DNA of 64,000 nt from Trichuris trichiura (GCA_037903355.1 JBAJFE010000008.1:496001-560000), one strand, 5' to 3'. Counted from the first letter of the stretch, positions 11,370-25,855 are shown. Numbers and translations are program-made. Notes: a model not told the origin generated them from the letters alone.

Positions 11370-14300
11370 CTACGAAGAGAAACCGAATGACGACGACGAC
11401 GTTGGAGAGGTGAACAACATTTGACCAGCATGAAAAGTGCTCGTTTGCATATCAACCTGAACATTCTCCTCAAATACGCGCGTCGTACAACCTGATACTC
11501 TGCTTAGTTGGTCGCGCTTTTTCACCAACAAATCGGCAGTGCTTCGCGCTTCTCCCGAACAATTTTCCGCCACTAATGTATACGTGCCCGTATCCTCCAG
11601 TTGTACGCAAGGAACCAACAATGCGTGTTGACCGTTACCACGCTAAAGGGTAGTTGTTTTTTTAAAATTATGCAAAAATTTTCTCGCATGCTTACGTCAA
11701 TAATTTGAAATTCCGGACAACTGCTTATTTCGTCGCCATTACGGAACCACTTAACCGTAGGCTTTGGGATACCGCATACATTCGCTTCCCAACAAAGCTG
11801 CTCTCCTTCGCATATTTCTTGGCTTACAAGATGGTTAATGAAATCCGGAGGCGTCGATTCAGCTGTACGTCAACGGAAGGCGTATGTAAATTTTTTTTGA
11901 AAAAAAACAATGCTCTCCCACGTTGTGCTTACCTTTTACGGTCAATACGGCCGAGCTGATAGCCGTTCCCGCCGCGTTGTCAGCGCGACACGAGTATCGA
12001 CCGGCGTGACGAAATTCTGCTTTGTCAATGCACAGGATCGCCTTACCTTTATCGAATTGAACCCTGTGCGTTCCGTCGGCAATAAGTTGGCCGTCTTTCA
12101 GCCAAACTGTCCTAATTTCCGGCGTGCCTGCATTAAGTTATTCAACAACAAAATAAACCAACTTCTTCCCTACGCAATACGCATATACGAGAAAGCGCAT
12201 TTGTTACGTGCCAACATTTTTTGTTTCAATGCAACCGCACAGCTCGTCATCGTATGTTTTGTGTATGTATGTGTTAATTTGCATAATTTTTCGCGACGTT
12301 TTTTGCTTTTAGCGCGCGCTAACGTTTTTGCCGCTTTCGCTCGCAAAAGCATCATCGTCGACTTACCGGTTAGAATTCCCTCGAAACGCACTTCTTCCTG
12401 CTCGTATACGGCGCGCGATTCAAGCGGTTGGACGAAATGCGGCGGCTCAATAGCAGCTTCTATGGGCGCTCGTTGATCGGCCATTTGAATCCGACGAATC
12501 GACCGCTGCTCTTCGACTGAAAATTTCCAAATTCAGCATGTTGGTTGGCAAAATGCCAAAAAGGTACCTCCTTGCTCTTGAAGGCGACCTGAACTCGTCG
12601 CCGTGCCGTACTTATTTTCGGCCACTACGTCGTAAAGGCCGACATGTTCGGGTTTGAAGTCTCTTATTGTTAGCATATGCCTTTCTCTGTCGGCGGAAAC
12701 TTGGCACCAACTGCTCGAAACCAGCGGCTGCTTATTGAACAGCCAACTGACCGTGGGTGCCGGTGACCCAACGACCGTACATTCAAAGGTCACTTTCGTA
12801 CCAAGAGGAGCGCAAACGCTACGCAAATGACGTACTATTTCCGGAGCTTTTCCCGCTTGAAACTCGTGCGAACGAGTTTCAAAATCTTGGTAGATCGTCT
12901 AAGAAATATCCATACAAGGCAAAGTTTCAAAAAGCTTATCTCTATCGCCCCTACCGTGGCGGTAGTTTGAACAAGTTGCTGAGGGCGGGAATTCACTTGA
13001 AGAGTTGCTTGACAACGCGCCTCTCCGCAACAATTTCTAGCCACAGCTGTATATATGCCCGCTTGGGATTTCGCAACGTTGTTTAGTACAAGTCTATGCC
13101 AGCCCGATTCATCCTTTACAATCTAAACAACAAGACAATAGCAAAAGCGTGACGTCATCAATGACGTCATACGTTGATGTCCGGAGCCGCAACGATTGGT
13201 ACGTCATTCCTTAGCCACGTAACCTCTATGGGAGGTGTGCCAACAACCTTCAATTCCATCATAATTCGATTTCCCTCGACGATAACTTGGCTATTGATTT
13301 TCTGGACGAATGTTGGAGGTTGAGGAGGCGGGGGAAGTCTGGGAGCCTTCTTAACGGCTGCAATGGGAAAATATGCAAATACGAAGTGGACACTACTTCA
13401 ACGCGGCAAGCCCTTAACTTAAGGAATCGGCAAACTTTTCAGACTACTCGCGCGGATGTTTGTGACTAACAAAATGCTTTACGACAGGTTTTTTTGAGAA
13501 AAATTACGGAGTTCACTTTCCCGCCAAAAAATAGGCAGCCTACCAAGAACATTTAATTGAGCAGTTGCGGCCGACTGGCCGGATGGTCCCTTAGCCACGC
13601 AGCGGTAAAGCCCCACGTCGCTTAGTTCTGTTACGGGAATTGTAAGCGCAGCTCGATCGTCGGAGCGCCAAAATTGTATATGAGAGTTTTCCGTCAGCGG
13701 ATGGTCATCTTTGTACCAACAAATCTAAGCAAATAAACAAACCCGGTGGGCAAAAAAAAGTAAGGCGGGAAACTGATGGTTACCTGCACATCGTCTATTG
13801 GGTTTACGGTACAAATGAGTTCAACAGGACGCCCCTCAGGTACGGTGACGGAGCTCATTTGCATAGTTACTACTGGTAATCGAGGCAGGCGGTCGAAGGA
13901 ACCTTCGAGAATGGTTTCCGTATGGACAACGCTTTCGTTGACGGTGACCATTGACGACGAGGAGACGGCTTGCCTGACAAACGTTTCACCAACGCTTTCG
14001 TACTTACCTTCGCTAGATGCCGCCGTTGTCTTTGTAGCAGTTAAGGACACCTGTTCGTCGACAAACGCGCGCTGCAAAAGATGCAACGTTGAAAAGTTTG
14101 TTGCTTTTAAAAATTAGCATAAATATATATCTACATACCTTTGCCGTATCTTCAACCAACTGTATAGGCCTTTTCCAAGAAACGACAGGTTGAGGTCTTT
14201 CCGTAACTTCCGTTTCAAAGGACTCCACTTGATCGGACGTCAAGTTAACGCTTATACTTGGAGGCGATACAATACGTTTCGGTGGTGGTTCTAAAATGGG

Positions 14301-17300
14301 CCCACAATATAAAAAACAATAATTATGCAAATTGGTCCCTCCAAGCACCTGTACAAACCCGCCCGAATCCCGAAAAAATGATTGTTGCAAAATTGCTCAA
14401 TTGGATTTCATCCGGTCAGCTTACCGAATTTCGGGATTATGTCCCCAACCTTCGCTCGCTTAAGAATGCGACACTCGGGATTCGCAGATGTGTATTGTAA
14501 ATTGTTGATTTTTTTGAATTAGCGCTGATGACGAGGCGCAACCGCTTTGGAAGCCTCAGTCGAGAGAAAAACACTTTACAAAATGAAAAACAAACAAATT
14601 ATTAGCATTAAGTTTTAAAATGTGCTATTGCCAACATTGGCGGACGATTAAGGTTCAGGCGCGGCACTTTTTAGTGATTCTAAAATGGACTCTTCTAAGC
14701 ATCCGTACAAAGCCGGTCGACAAACGGGGCCCAAAATCTCAACGCATACAGATAAGCGTTACAGCATTTGTACATTCTTACAAAAGCTCGAATCCCGAAT
14801 CCTGAAAGAGTGATTGTTGCGAAACCGCTATGAGACAATTGCTCAAAAAGGTTTCATCCGGTCAGCTCACCGAATTTCGGGATTACGTGTCCAACCTTCG
14901 CTCGCTTGGGAATGTGACATTCGGGATTCGCAGATTCGCATTTTAAATTGTTGACCTTCTCTTCATCATTAACAAATTAGCGCTGATGACGAAACGCAAC
15001 TGCTTTCGATACTTCAGTTGAGAGAAAAACACTTTACAAAATGAAAACAAAACAATTAACAAATACATTATTAGTATTAGTTTTTAAAATTCTCTACTGC
15101 CAACATTGGCGGACGTATAAGGCTCAGGCGCGGCTCTTTTTGGCGGTTTTAAAATGGACTCCTCCAAGCATCCGTACAAAGCCGCTCGAGAAAAGGGGCC
15201 CAAGATCCCAACGCATACAGATAAGCGTTACAGCATTTGTACATTGTTACAAAAGCTCGAATCCCGAATCCCGAAAAAGTGATTGTTGCAAAAGCGCTAC
15301 AACTGCTCAATAGGATTTCATTCGGTCAACTTACCGAACTTCGGGATTCCGTCCCTAGCCTTCGCTCGCTTAGGAATGTGACATTCGGGATTCGCAGACT
15401 CGTATTGTAAATTGTTGATCTTCTTTTCATTATTAACGAATTAGCGCTGATGACGAAGCGCAGCTGCTTTCGAAACTTCAGTTGAGAGAAAAACATTTTA
15501 CAAAATGAAAAACAAAGCATTTAACACACACATTATTAGTATTAATTTTCAAAATTCTCTATTGCTAACATTGGCGGACGTATAAGGTTCAGGCGCGGCT
15601 CTTTTTTACCTTACTTAATTACATCTAACTGGTAGCTTATTTTTTGCCTACCAATATTAATAATGGTATATATATATGGCGGAAATAATTTTCAAGCGAA
15701 ATTTGCATTTTTTTCGATTACCTGTTAGTTGTAAGGACGCGGTTGAAACAGCTTTTCCGGCCTCGTTTTCGATTTCGCACGAAAATTGACCCACATCCAA
15801 TGGTGTCACGTTGGAAATGAGCAACTTGCTCCAGTCTTCACCGGAGAATATTTCGTAGTTCGCAACGCCGTCGATTGAAACTCCATTCTGACAACAATGA
15901 TAAAGGTAATTTGCATAAAAATTAAAACATCGCCTCCGACATCAACTTTTACCTTGAACCAACGAGCGGACGGCGAAGGCATTCCGAAAAAGGTGCAATT
16001 GAATACATGACCGCTACCGTGATCAGCGATTCCGTTGGTTAACGTTTTGACGAACTTCGGTGGAACAGCTTTCACCACTTCTTCAGAGACAATACATCCG
16101 ATCATCATTGGTTGAAGCGGTAGAAATTTCCTTTTACCTTTCACGGTAACTGTAGCTTTCGTGACGTCACTTCCGGCTGTGTTTGTAGCAATGCACGAAT
16201 AGTCGCCCGTTTCGGCGCATGTAGCGTTACGAATAGTCAGCATGCATTTCCGGTTTTGTATTGTAGCCACGCAGCGAACAGCGCTGACAGGTCTCGAATC
16301 CTTTTGCCAAACAATTGTAGGGAAAGGATATCCCGTCACTTCGCAAGATAACGTCACATCCGAGTGCTCGTTTACCTGAAAAGCGTCACAAAACCTTATT
16401 TGGTAAAAGCGATTTGCTTATGCAAATTATAGCCACAGCTTCGGGCGGTGTTATCAAATCAAAAAACGACATATCGGTTGGCGACAAAACTTACCGTCGT
16501 TTCCGTTAATGGTACTACGAACAAAGGTGGCTTCATTCTTTCCATTTCCTTCAATTGATCAATATGCAAATTATGTAAACGCTTTAGCCCGCCTTACTTC
16601 TTTTCTCAGCAGATCTTTGCTCATTTCGCTAAGCTGGTCTTTGATTAAATTAAATGAATGAACAATTTCCTTGTACTGCTTGGTGTAACGATGTATTCTG
16701 TGCTCGCATTCTTCGCCTGAATGGCAGAAAAAAATACCGTACTACCATATATGTAATGCATAATAATATATACCGTAAAGTTGTTTTGCCGCGGTGCGCA
16801 ACCTTTGAAGTTTATCGTCGTGAATTTTTTGCTGTTGTTCGGCGAAACGGTTGAATTCGTCGCTGAGTCGCTGCACCTGTTCGGATGTACGGCATTTTGC
16901 GACCTCTTTTCCAACTTCGATAAAATATTCGGTCAACTCTTGAACCCACGCTTCGATTTCTTCTATCAACGTCCAGCAAGTGGAGGCGGCGTTCAATCGT
17001 TCGTTAACCTGCTGTAGGTTGTTGTTCAAAAGAGTCCACGTCCTTTCCATTTCGGACAATTGATCAGCAACGAAAGGCGACAGCGAGTCGCTATCGCGAA
17101 CGCGACGTAAAAGATTGTCCCTTTTGTCCGCAATCATCTTAAAGCCCGAATATCATTGGTCAGCCGCGTAGCGAATTATTAATATTCACGACAGCCTCTC
17201 GCTGGAGAGGTTCGCAATGCCATCTCAAAATTCTAAACGCACTGTAGAACCTTTTGGAAAAAAATTAGCATTTATCTATTTTTTATCAATTTCGGTTATG

Positions 17301-20300
17301 GCGCGATGGAAAAAGAAAAGAACTTACTCGTACTTCCCGAGTTAGGGAATTGAAATCATTTTCCAACGTATTAATCACCTCCTTTGACAACTCTATGCGA
17401 CCATTCATCCCCGATACTTTTTCGTTAATCTCAACCATAGTCGTCGTGATCTAAAAAAAATGGAATAAACATTTTGGAACATTGCCGTCGGAAGGCATCT
17501 CATTTGCATACAACTCGCGCGAGAGGCATTTTTTTCCCGCCATTTCAATTTTCAAAGCATTGTCAGCCCATTCTCACATTTTCACTTACTTACGTATATA
17601 AGTTGGCAGTTATTTTTAAAATAAAACCAAAAAAGACTTGGTCTTACTGTGAAGGCGCTCTAACCACCTCAAATGTGGCTTCTTACTGTGAGAGGCAGTT
17701 TTTTGTTGAAATATTAATAACTTCGTCCTATGCTGCAGAGGACTTCCAAGCAAAATGATATTTTTACAGGCACCGCATTTAAACACTTTTTTAAGACCTT
17801 ACTTAAGTAATTTGCATATTCATACAAAAAACAGCGCGAAATTTTTTTCAGCTTCCTAAATGACGTCACGTAGTGATAATGTTGGATAATAGAATTCAAA
17901 ACCCGCTGAGAAGACGCCTATGCAAAAAGCTACGGACGCTAAAGAAAAGAATCTGGCGAATCCCGAAAGTTGCGTCCTAACTTTAAATTCAGCAACAAAA
18001 GACAGCTTTATGGAAATTTTATAAAGAGAACTAGAGCTTAAGCGAACCATATCGATTAGGATGCGCCTTCGTCAGGACAGAACTCATTTCCGGTTATTAA
18101 AAACTATACTGTTAAAGCATTGCGTAAACATATCTTCCCCCTATGTGCGTGAGACTTATACGGACCACTGTATGACATTCATGTTTACGCTAAGGGTCCT
18201 TTAAACTTTAAAATACATGGATACACTTTCCGGAAGGCGGGAAAACTTAAAGCGCGGAAAACACGCGCATCATTTGAAAAAAATGCTTAAGATCGAGGCG
18301 TGCAAGTAGTGCCCATACCGTTTTGGCTTCGTTGTAGATATCTTGGAAGAAAGTAACCTTAGCCACACGCTGCTCGTTAAAGCGCAGTTCGTCGAATTTA
18401 AGACGTCTTGACTTGAGCATTTGCACCAAACGTTCGCAGCTGCTTTGCAACTCCAAGGGAACATCCTGAAAATACGCGCAGAGATTGTAGTATTATTCTT
18501 AAATTATATATATATTTTTTTTTACCGGTTGATGCGCCCTGTGAAGAATCTCCTCAGCTTCATTGTTCAGCAACGCCATCAGTTCGTCAAGAGTTTGCAA
18601 AGCGGCTCTTCTTCTTGAACAAAAACTGTCCACCATTTCGGCGCTAAGAAACGACATCGCTTCCGCATCTTCCTTTTCAATTTTAAATATCCATTCGTCC
18701 ACCTGAACAATTACAAATCGATAAAATTACAAATGCCAATAACGGCAAAAAAGTCTGAAGTTTTAACAACTTTTTAAGTTTAGTTAAAAAATAGCGATAC
18801 TAGCGCCATCTGTAGTTCGAACAGCGACCATTTGCTTTAGGAAAAAGACTTTTGCGCCCTTTGGCTTTCTACCATAGATGGTTATTTTTTTCTTTTTTCA
18901 AACGCTATCAAAGCTATCGTATTCTTACCTGACTGAAGTTCTTCAGAAAAGTTACTGTCAGCGCGCAGAGCACTTCCAAACTGCGTAAAAAGTTTTCAAC
19001 TTGTTCCTGAGCATGAGCGTAACGGTCAATCGACGACTTGTAGTGAATATCCGCTTTGGCATTGCTGCTTAAGCTTTTAGCCACCAAAATGGCGTTGCTT
19101 AACGAGTGGTATATACGCTTCATTTCCGGAACGATCGTATTCAAAATATCTTCGTGACGACTGCCAATAAGAGCTGCTGATTGGTCGATTTGAGAAAATT
19201 TCTCTACAGCTAATTGCTGCAGCTCGCGGGAACGTTCAACAAGCTGAAGAAAACGGAAAAAGTACACGTATGCGCGTTTTGAAAAGACCACCGCTTACGT
19301 TGCCTATTTCATCTTGGACGTCATTCCATTTTCTGTGCAATTCCTTTTCGTCAATCAACTTGCCTTTGTAAGCTTCGACCGTTTTGCGAATGGTCTCCAA
19401 TTCGCTTTCCAGTTTGCTCCATTCAGCTTCCATGTAAAGCTTGCACGTGTTTACGTCCATCATTGGATCTCCCGCCATCGTTGAGCTGCCATCGCAGAAA
19501 CGACCAATAACACTTTTCAGATCCATCAGTGAACTGCGAGCATGACGTAATCCATTTTCGAACGTCGACGTGACGTCATCAGTATGATCAAGCGTCATAG
19601 TTGACGCTGTAGATTTCAAATTCAATAGTTCGCTTCTCAGCTAAAGTTTTTTTTACCATCTTATAGGATCTAAGCAAAATTGGATGTGCTTTTACCTTCT
19701 CGACTTCTTGAAGAAATTGCAAGTAACACTCGCTCAAGGTGAGTCGAACTTCCACGGCCGATATAAGGCGTTTCCAAAGTTTAGTAATGTCATCACACTT
19801 GGACGCTGCTTCGGCGGAATAATCGCCGCCAAGCGTTGATTGAACGTGACGAGTTAAATTCAAAAAAGCTTCATATTCAGGCTCTTTGTTCTAAGGTTAA
19901 ATTGTCATGAATGATAAGCAGGTTGCGTGTACAGTATGAAAATATTGTACCTTGAAATCGAGTTGGAAGTTGCGGTGGGATCGTTGGAAGTTTTCCACCG
20001 ATAATGAGTTGCTGCCAAAGCCGGAAAATGTGTTCAAAAACGAGCTTTGCTTGCTCAACAGCCAACTGTTCAACGCGTTGTATTTGGTCACGAATTCAAC
20101 GTTGAATAGATTTCTGGCGGCATTCTCTTCCTCGCACATTTTGCACAAACCTGCTATGTAGAACAGACGCTCCTCCATTTCTTTTACCTGAAAGGGGAAT
20201 CTCATATGCCCATATAAGGAAACGAGGGCGATCGAACTTGAGAGAGTATTACACTGTTGGCAGAACAGCCACTTTTTAACTACTATACTTAACGCGCAAT

Positions 20301-23300
20301 AATCATTCATGTTATTTTGTCAATGTAGGCGTAACAAAATACTCACTTTTGCGGAAACTCCCCTACAACTGTGTTCGGGAACGCTTTGCATCAATGTACG
20401 TCCCAGAGCAATGGCGGGATTTCCGCACTCGTTCGCTTTTGCTAACAGTTCCGATTGTCGCTGAGAAAGAAGGGCGGTACGTCTTGACAAACTCAACGAT
20501 CGCAACTCTTGCTCTATAGCGCTCAGTTCGTTCGTAGCCTAAAAGTGATAACAAAAGAATTTTAAAAAAAAGAAATGAGTAACGTCACGTGCTCAATTTG
20601 CATACCAGAGCGGCTGAGGAGAAGAACAAAATGGACATTTCAAGCAAGTGATGTCGATTGCGCAACTTTGAGCAAATCTCCTCAAATTTGTATACAAGAT
20701 CGTCCAAATCCGATTTGAGCTTTGTCGCTTCGGTTTCGCCTTTGCTGGTCAAGCTTTCTAGCTCTGCTTGCAGACTGAGCAGAGATTCATTGACAGGCTA
20801 GAAAAATTTGCATAGTTAGGATGAATTAAAACTTTTCACTACACCGCTGCGCCAATACTGAACGCGATTCAAAATCCCGAAACACAAGAATTCCGTATTA
20901 TCAAACATGACTGCCTTCGTCTGTCATCTAAACGTAAACACAAGGACTACAAACACATAGTTGTTTTCCTTCTCTGGTTTAAGCCTAGGCGACAAACATC
21001 GACGTCGGTAAACCAGTCAAGTCTGCTGAATGAATAATCTCGGTCTTTCGGGATTCGTGGTAAACCTTAAATTATGAGTCTTCAATTCCCCAAAGCGAAC
21101 TAGAACTACTTTTACCGCCTTTCTTGGTGCGTACATTAATTGTTATGCAACAGTCAATGAGCAGAGAAAAACAACAACATGAAGTGAGCTATGAAATTTT
21201 ATGATTAACCGACTTCTCGGCCCATCGTTATTTTAGGCAGTGAAAAGCTGCTCAGCAATTGGCAAAATGAATATTTTAGCAAATTAATTGCAAAAAATAT
21301 TACAACCAATATTAGCGACTTATGAGCGCAGTGGTTTTATACAGTATTGCACTTTTTTTTCGTTTGATTGTATATTATTAACGTATTTGTCCATAACAAC
21401 GTTTTTCCACTTTTGCCAACGTTTCCACCGTTTATAAATTCACTTATATCGTAAAAAGCGACGTTTACTCTCCTCTGAAACTTTTGTAAACTTCAACACA
21501 TTAACTATGCATTACGCTTTTCAAAAAGCTTACGACGAAAAGTGCTATTGTTAGAAAAAAGCAAACTCGTTTAGCAGTCAAAGTATTAAAACAGAGCCAT
21601 AGAAAGCTAACGTTCTTTAATTGACGAAAAAATTTGAATATTAGTACTATATGCTAATCAATTTAGCTTCAGTGTTATACGTGTACCCAGAGACCGCCTC
21701 GGCAGTATTTAACGATAATCATAAGAGGCGTGATGGGCTGAAAGCTGACATTCTAAAGAAAACGTAACTGTTTATTCGATTTTTCGGGATTGGGAAACGT
21801 TTGTACCAAAGTAAGATGAAATGAAGTCATACAAGCGTGATGTTAGAAAATATGAATTGAAGTAAAGAAAAGCGTTACGGACGAAAATAATAATATAAGG
21901 CAACATAAAATCAGAGGATGCATACAAACAAATAAAGTAAAAGAAATGAAAGGAAAGTGAAGAAATGAATGAAAATAAAATGAAAATTTTCCCGCTTTTC
22001 TCTGTTGTTTTTAACTTATTTTCACATCTTTTTCCCGCTCCATTTTCTCTTATTTATTTTACTTTAATTATTTGTTTTGATCTCTCATTTTGTATACACC
22101 TTATGACATTATTTTTATTTACGTTAGTTCAGGCTTTCGTACATCCAATCCGCACGGTTTCATTTCTTTTCATCTTACTTTAATAAAAACATTTCCCAAT
22201 CCCGAAAAGCCGAATAAAGTGCCGCGACACGGCTTAGGTCTGACGCGCTTTTTGAAACATCACCGAAACTGTAACTACGTTGACATCCAAAATCGTTGAC
22301 GATGGTGAACCGTAATTTCTTGAAAGCTTTCGACTTTTCTGGCAAATAAACTTATGTCGAACGCGGGAAAGTTGCCCGCATTTGAGTTTACGAGAAAAAT
22401 AGCGTACATATTAACTTATGCGCGTAGTTGAATGCTCACCTTTGCTTCGTCGAGAATTTTTCGAACTTCGTTAAGGAGGAGCTCCGCCGACATTTCCGAG
22501 TCTCCCAAATCTTCATTCTGCAGGCGGGCTTTCATGTCCGTTACCCATTGCTCAATTTCTTTCAATTTGCCGTAGACGTGACCAACGCGAATTGTCCAAT
22601 CGAGACGCGATTTCTTCTGGTCCCAAAGATCTCGCAAATTTTGCGCTCGCTCATTGATACGTATCATCTCCTGTTCAATCTTTTCGCAAGCAACAAACGT
22701 TTCCCGGACGCGTTCCGAATTTTGTACAACGCGTCCTATTTCTCTCATCTTTTCAATAACCTTGTCGCCGTAGCTCATCGCGTCAACGAGCGTTTCCAAA
22801 AGTTCTAAAAAACACGCGTACATACATTAAACAAATCAACAAAGCAAGATGACAAAGTCGAATTCATACGCGTTTCGGATTTTCTGCCAAAAAAGGTTTA
22901 TTTTAAAAAAAACTATTTGAAATAACGACTTAGACGAAACGGTTAACATTTGGATAGAGCCTTTATCGTACAATAAACAATTGCTGTAGCTGTATGTTCA
23001 TTTGATTAAACTTTTTACTATATTAATACGAAAACATTAAACAAAAAAAGCTCTTAGAATCTCAGGCTCAGCTTTGACTTGCAGAGTTTTTGATAATACG
23101 CTCAGCAATTAAGTAAAGCAAACATGAAGATGGCGATCCTTATTTTTATATGTTAAATTTAAGCTCTAATTTTCAACAGTAGCAAAAAACAATTATTAAT
23201 ATTTAAAAATGAGGCGGATGGACGCAACGGAGTTTTTGACACTTAGCTGTTCCATCTTTTGGGGAACGAAATGCCAACAGCCATTAGCTCTAACAATAAT

Positions 23301-25855
23301 AAACACCAACGCAAGTAATCTAGTGAAATATGAAGCAAAATCATCAATAATGCGTTTCCATTTAGGGAAACAATATTTAAGAATATCCGCTAAGCTTTGT
23401 ACTCAAAAAAGAAAACATTACTCATTACAGACCTGAAATAGGTTTCAATAATTTTTACGCGCCCTCTCATCGACACAATGCCAACAGCAAAGTTTGACAG
23501 CTTGAAAAAACCGCTTCTGTTTTATATCAGCCATTGAAACAGATGGTCAGCTGGTTGCCTGAGGACTTTTTGAAATGTTGACAATCGAAAATTCTTTTCG
23601 TTGATACTATCGGAGAAAGAAAAAAAATAAAGGCACAAAAAATGAAAAGTATGCATGCGGATTGGCGTACTTAAGGAACAGCCAATTAAGGAATGAATAA
23701 ACCCGTATACTCTACGCGGAAAGTTACGCGTTGGATACGGTTTCTACTTGTCATCGTTCCACTTTGTTGTACGTGACAGAAAAAGAGGAAAAACCAGAAT
23801 TAATCTCGTACGAGAGCGTCAATTGAAAAGGTACAAACTAGTACTCATTCATTCATCAACAAACTGCTCAATGACTTTTGTGCTACGACGAGAATATGAA
23901 TAGATTTTCCTGCATAAAGAAGTGTATAGAACTTATTCTTCAAAACAAAAAAGCTACACGCTACAAAACCTTTTCTGCTTTTCATATACGTAGAAAATTA
24001 TTACTCATCTATCATTCATAATCTGTATATGATGTCAGCTCAAAGTTTTCTAATGTTTAGGGCGCATCTGCAGATAAGTAAATATTTTAAAGTCGACCGA
24101 AAGCAACCACTGATAAAAAAACAAATGCCCCAATATAACCACCTGCAAATGTTATTCACTTTTCCGCAGTTTAAGCCTAGTGGACGAGAAGTCGGTGCCA
24201 AGCGACGAAATGCGACGGCATTTTAAAAGCGGGCTAAACTTTGCCGCTGCTCGATGGGCGCAGCGCAATTTCGCAACGTAAAAATTGTTACGTCGTCAAG
24301 TTGGATAATTTAAGTTGGACGACGACTATTACAAGCAACTACAAAGCGTTGTAGAGACTTTGTTTTTTTTTCAAGCTGACGGAAACTGGCACACAAAATT
24401 GATTAGTTCGCTTCCGAACAACGTTCTTCACTGCTGGCTATTACGAAGGTTCGCTATGGCCTACGTTTACGGTAAACTGCTTTTGTTCGACGATATATTA
24501 TTGATATTGAACAAAACTTAAAAATAACAATTCTTCAACCTACAGCCTAAAGTGATAACCCTTTTTGGCGCCTATGCCATCTAAGGAAGAACAATCGCTT
24601 TGGCAAGGGACACAGAGCGCGTAAAAAAGCTTTGCCGCGCTTTGAATCCGCTAAATCGGTTGAAGTGCTTAAATCCGTGGATAAAGTGACGTCAGTAGTG
24701 GGGATATTTGAATATGTTAATATATATGTGCTGGGATGAGCCAAAAACCCGCTTTTTTTAGTATGCTGACCAGCGGCGGCAAGATGTTGTACTAACCTGC
24801 GCAAGCAGCTTCTTGTTTAGCTACAAGTTTTTTGGACGACGCACCCTGCTTGATGATTGAATCTGGCAACGTTGCGTACAACCGTTCCAAGTAGTTTGCC
24901 TCTTGTTCGAACTAGAAAAAAGCGGGGAAAAATTAAGGGCCCAAAAAAATCCAACAGGCCGCGTAGGTGTCCAACCTTTCTGGACCAACTGAAAAATTCG
25001 ACCGCCTGCTCAAGGAGCTGAGCCCTGATTTGAATTTGTTGATTCAAGTCCTTCCAAGCGGTACCCAAACTGTCGGCCATTGCTTCGTAGACGGCCGAAT
25101 CGGTACCCGACTTTTCAGCCACCAACGAATCCGCATTGGACAACAGTTCTTCAACGTTCGCTTGCTTAGACTAAATATGCAAAACACCATTAACCTTTTA
25201 AGGCATACAACAACATATGCTGCTCGCTATATATGTATATATACGATTAAATTACCTGCAACCTGGCAATAAGGTCCAAATGTTGGGTTTGCAACGTTAT
25301 TGCTTCCTCGTAGTTCTGACCAACGTCCAGCATAGGCGGCACCATACTGTCCACTTCCAAACGCACGTGATCGCCGCTCTGAAAAATATTTACCATATTT
25401 GGCATTAGCCCGAAAAAAAAACGTAGCTATCGCTGGCAAGCTACAAACCAGATAAGATAACATATAGGAATTTGCATAAACTACATTCAATCTCTTGGAA
25501 TGTGTAAACCCTTTAAGCGGCGTACGTTGGTTTAAGGAGCGCCTAAGGGAACAATTGTAAATAATTTTTTTCTACGCTCGTCACGACGAGCAGAAGAGAC
25601 GGAATACGCGTGGAAAAAAAAGTAAGGGAATTGTTGGACTACACTTTGTCATATAGATAGAAAAGTATGGATGCGTACCTGCAAGACGGCCAGAACAAGC
25701 CTTGTAGCATCGCCGGCTTTGATAACGATTGTACTGATAGTTGTGGTTGAAGGTTTTTGGTGATCAGCGTGATTTTCGGGATTCTGATTGGCGCTTGAAG
25801 GCTGAGCATCTTCGCCTTCTGTAGATGATGGTTTGGTCGAGTGAAGATTGTCCAT
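11370..25855 (-). CDS. CCDC141/CAMDI-like scaffold: spectrin-like repeats plus seven Ig domains (30 exons, about 1,991 aa)
   Basis: Exons, minus strand: 25855-25679, 25378-25256, 25170-24976, 24911-24797, 22804-22440, 20797-20606, 20538-20347, 20187-19951, 19890-19696, 19640-19299, 19243-18929, 18702-18526, 18465-18319, 17450-17328, 17137-16774, 16716-16598, 16548-16495, 16375-16138, 16080-15953, 15887-15722, 14290-14139, 14071-13784, 13724-13544, 13357-13173, 13122-12997, 12862-12568, 12516-12367, 12127-11933, 11862-11696, 11642-11370. These total 5,976 nt, with GT-AG at every intron and phase closing throughout. The N-terminus (Thr-Thr-Ile-Ser-Thr-Ile-Val-Ile-Lys-Ala-Gly, then Gly-Asp-His-Val-Arg-Leu) and the last helical repeat (residues about 965-1125) match the vertebrate CCDC141 layout. 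Residues about 60-1125 are helical spectrin-like repeats; about 1145-1940 hold seven I-set Ig domains with Cys/Trp cores. Human CCDC141 ends with far fewer Ig domains. Likely a cytoplasmic cytoskeletal or sarcomeric scaffold (inference). The start Met at 25855 fits the family; further 5' exons remain possible. Confidence 0.88.
14291..15721. repeat. Intronic tandem duplication (about 2.6 units of about 390-470 bp)
   Basis: The intron between exons 20 and 21 of the CCDC141-like gene contains successive diverged copies starting near 14366, 14791 and 15260, the last partial and ending about 15615. Each copy has a run of AATCCCGA/TCGGGATT words, a GACGAAGCGCA-like stretch and a TTCAGGCGCGGC word. 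The duplicated unit includes the intron's own 3' end. A decoy acceptor with the same CCATTTTAG context lies at 14680 (minus strand); in the next copy the AG has become AA near 15149. Confidence 0.8.
21781..22208. mobile_element. MITE-like element with 17-bp terminal inverted repeats
   Basis: TTTTCGGGATTGGGAAA at 21781-21797 is exactly mirrored at 22192-22208, and the next bases inward also roughly match. The 428-bp interior is AT-rich and non-coding. It lies in the 1.6-kb intron between exons 5 and 6 (22439-20798) of the CCDC141-like gene; the rest of that intron shows nothing else recognisable. The tip contains the TCGGGATT word that is scattered over the window, so this may be the best-preserved member of that family. 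The target duplication was not resolved. Confidence 0.6.
22805..24796 (-). other. Large intron (about 2.0 kb) of the CCDC141-like gene
   Basis: No exon or domain was found on either strand. Short frames at 23209-23436, 24029-24226 and 24315-24521 have no splice support or recognisable content. Confidence 0.6.

Noticed and set aside
11910..12476. 188-codon plus-strand open frame
   Set aside because: It is the antisense shadow of Ig exons 12127-11933 and 12516-12367 of the minus-strand gene.
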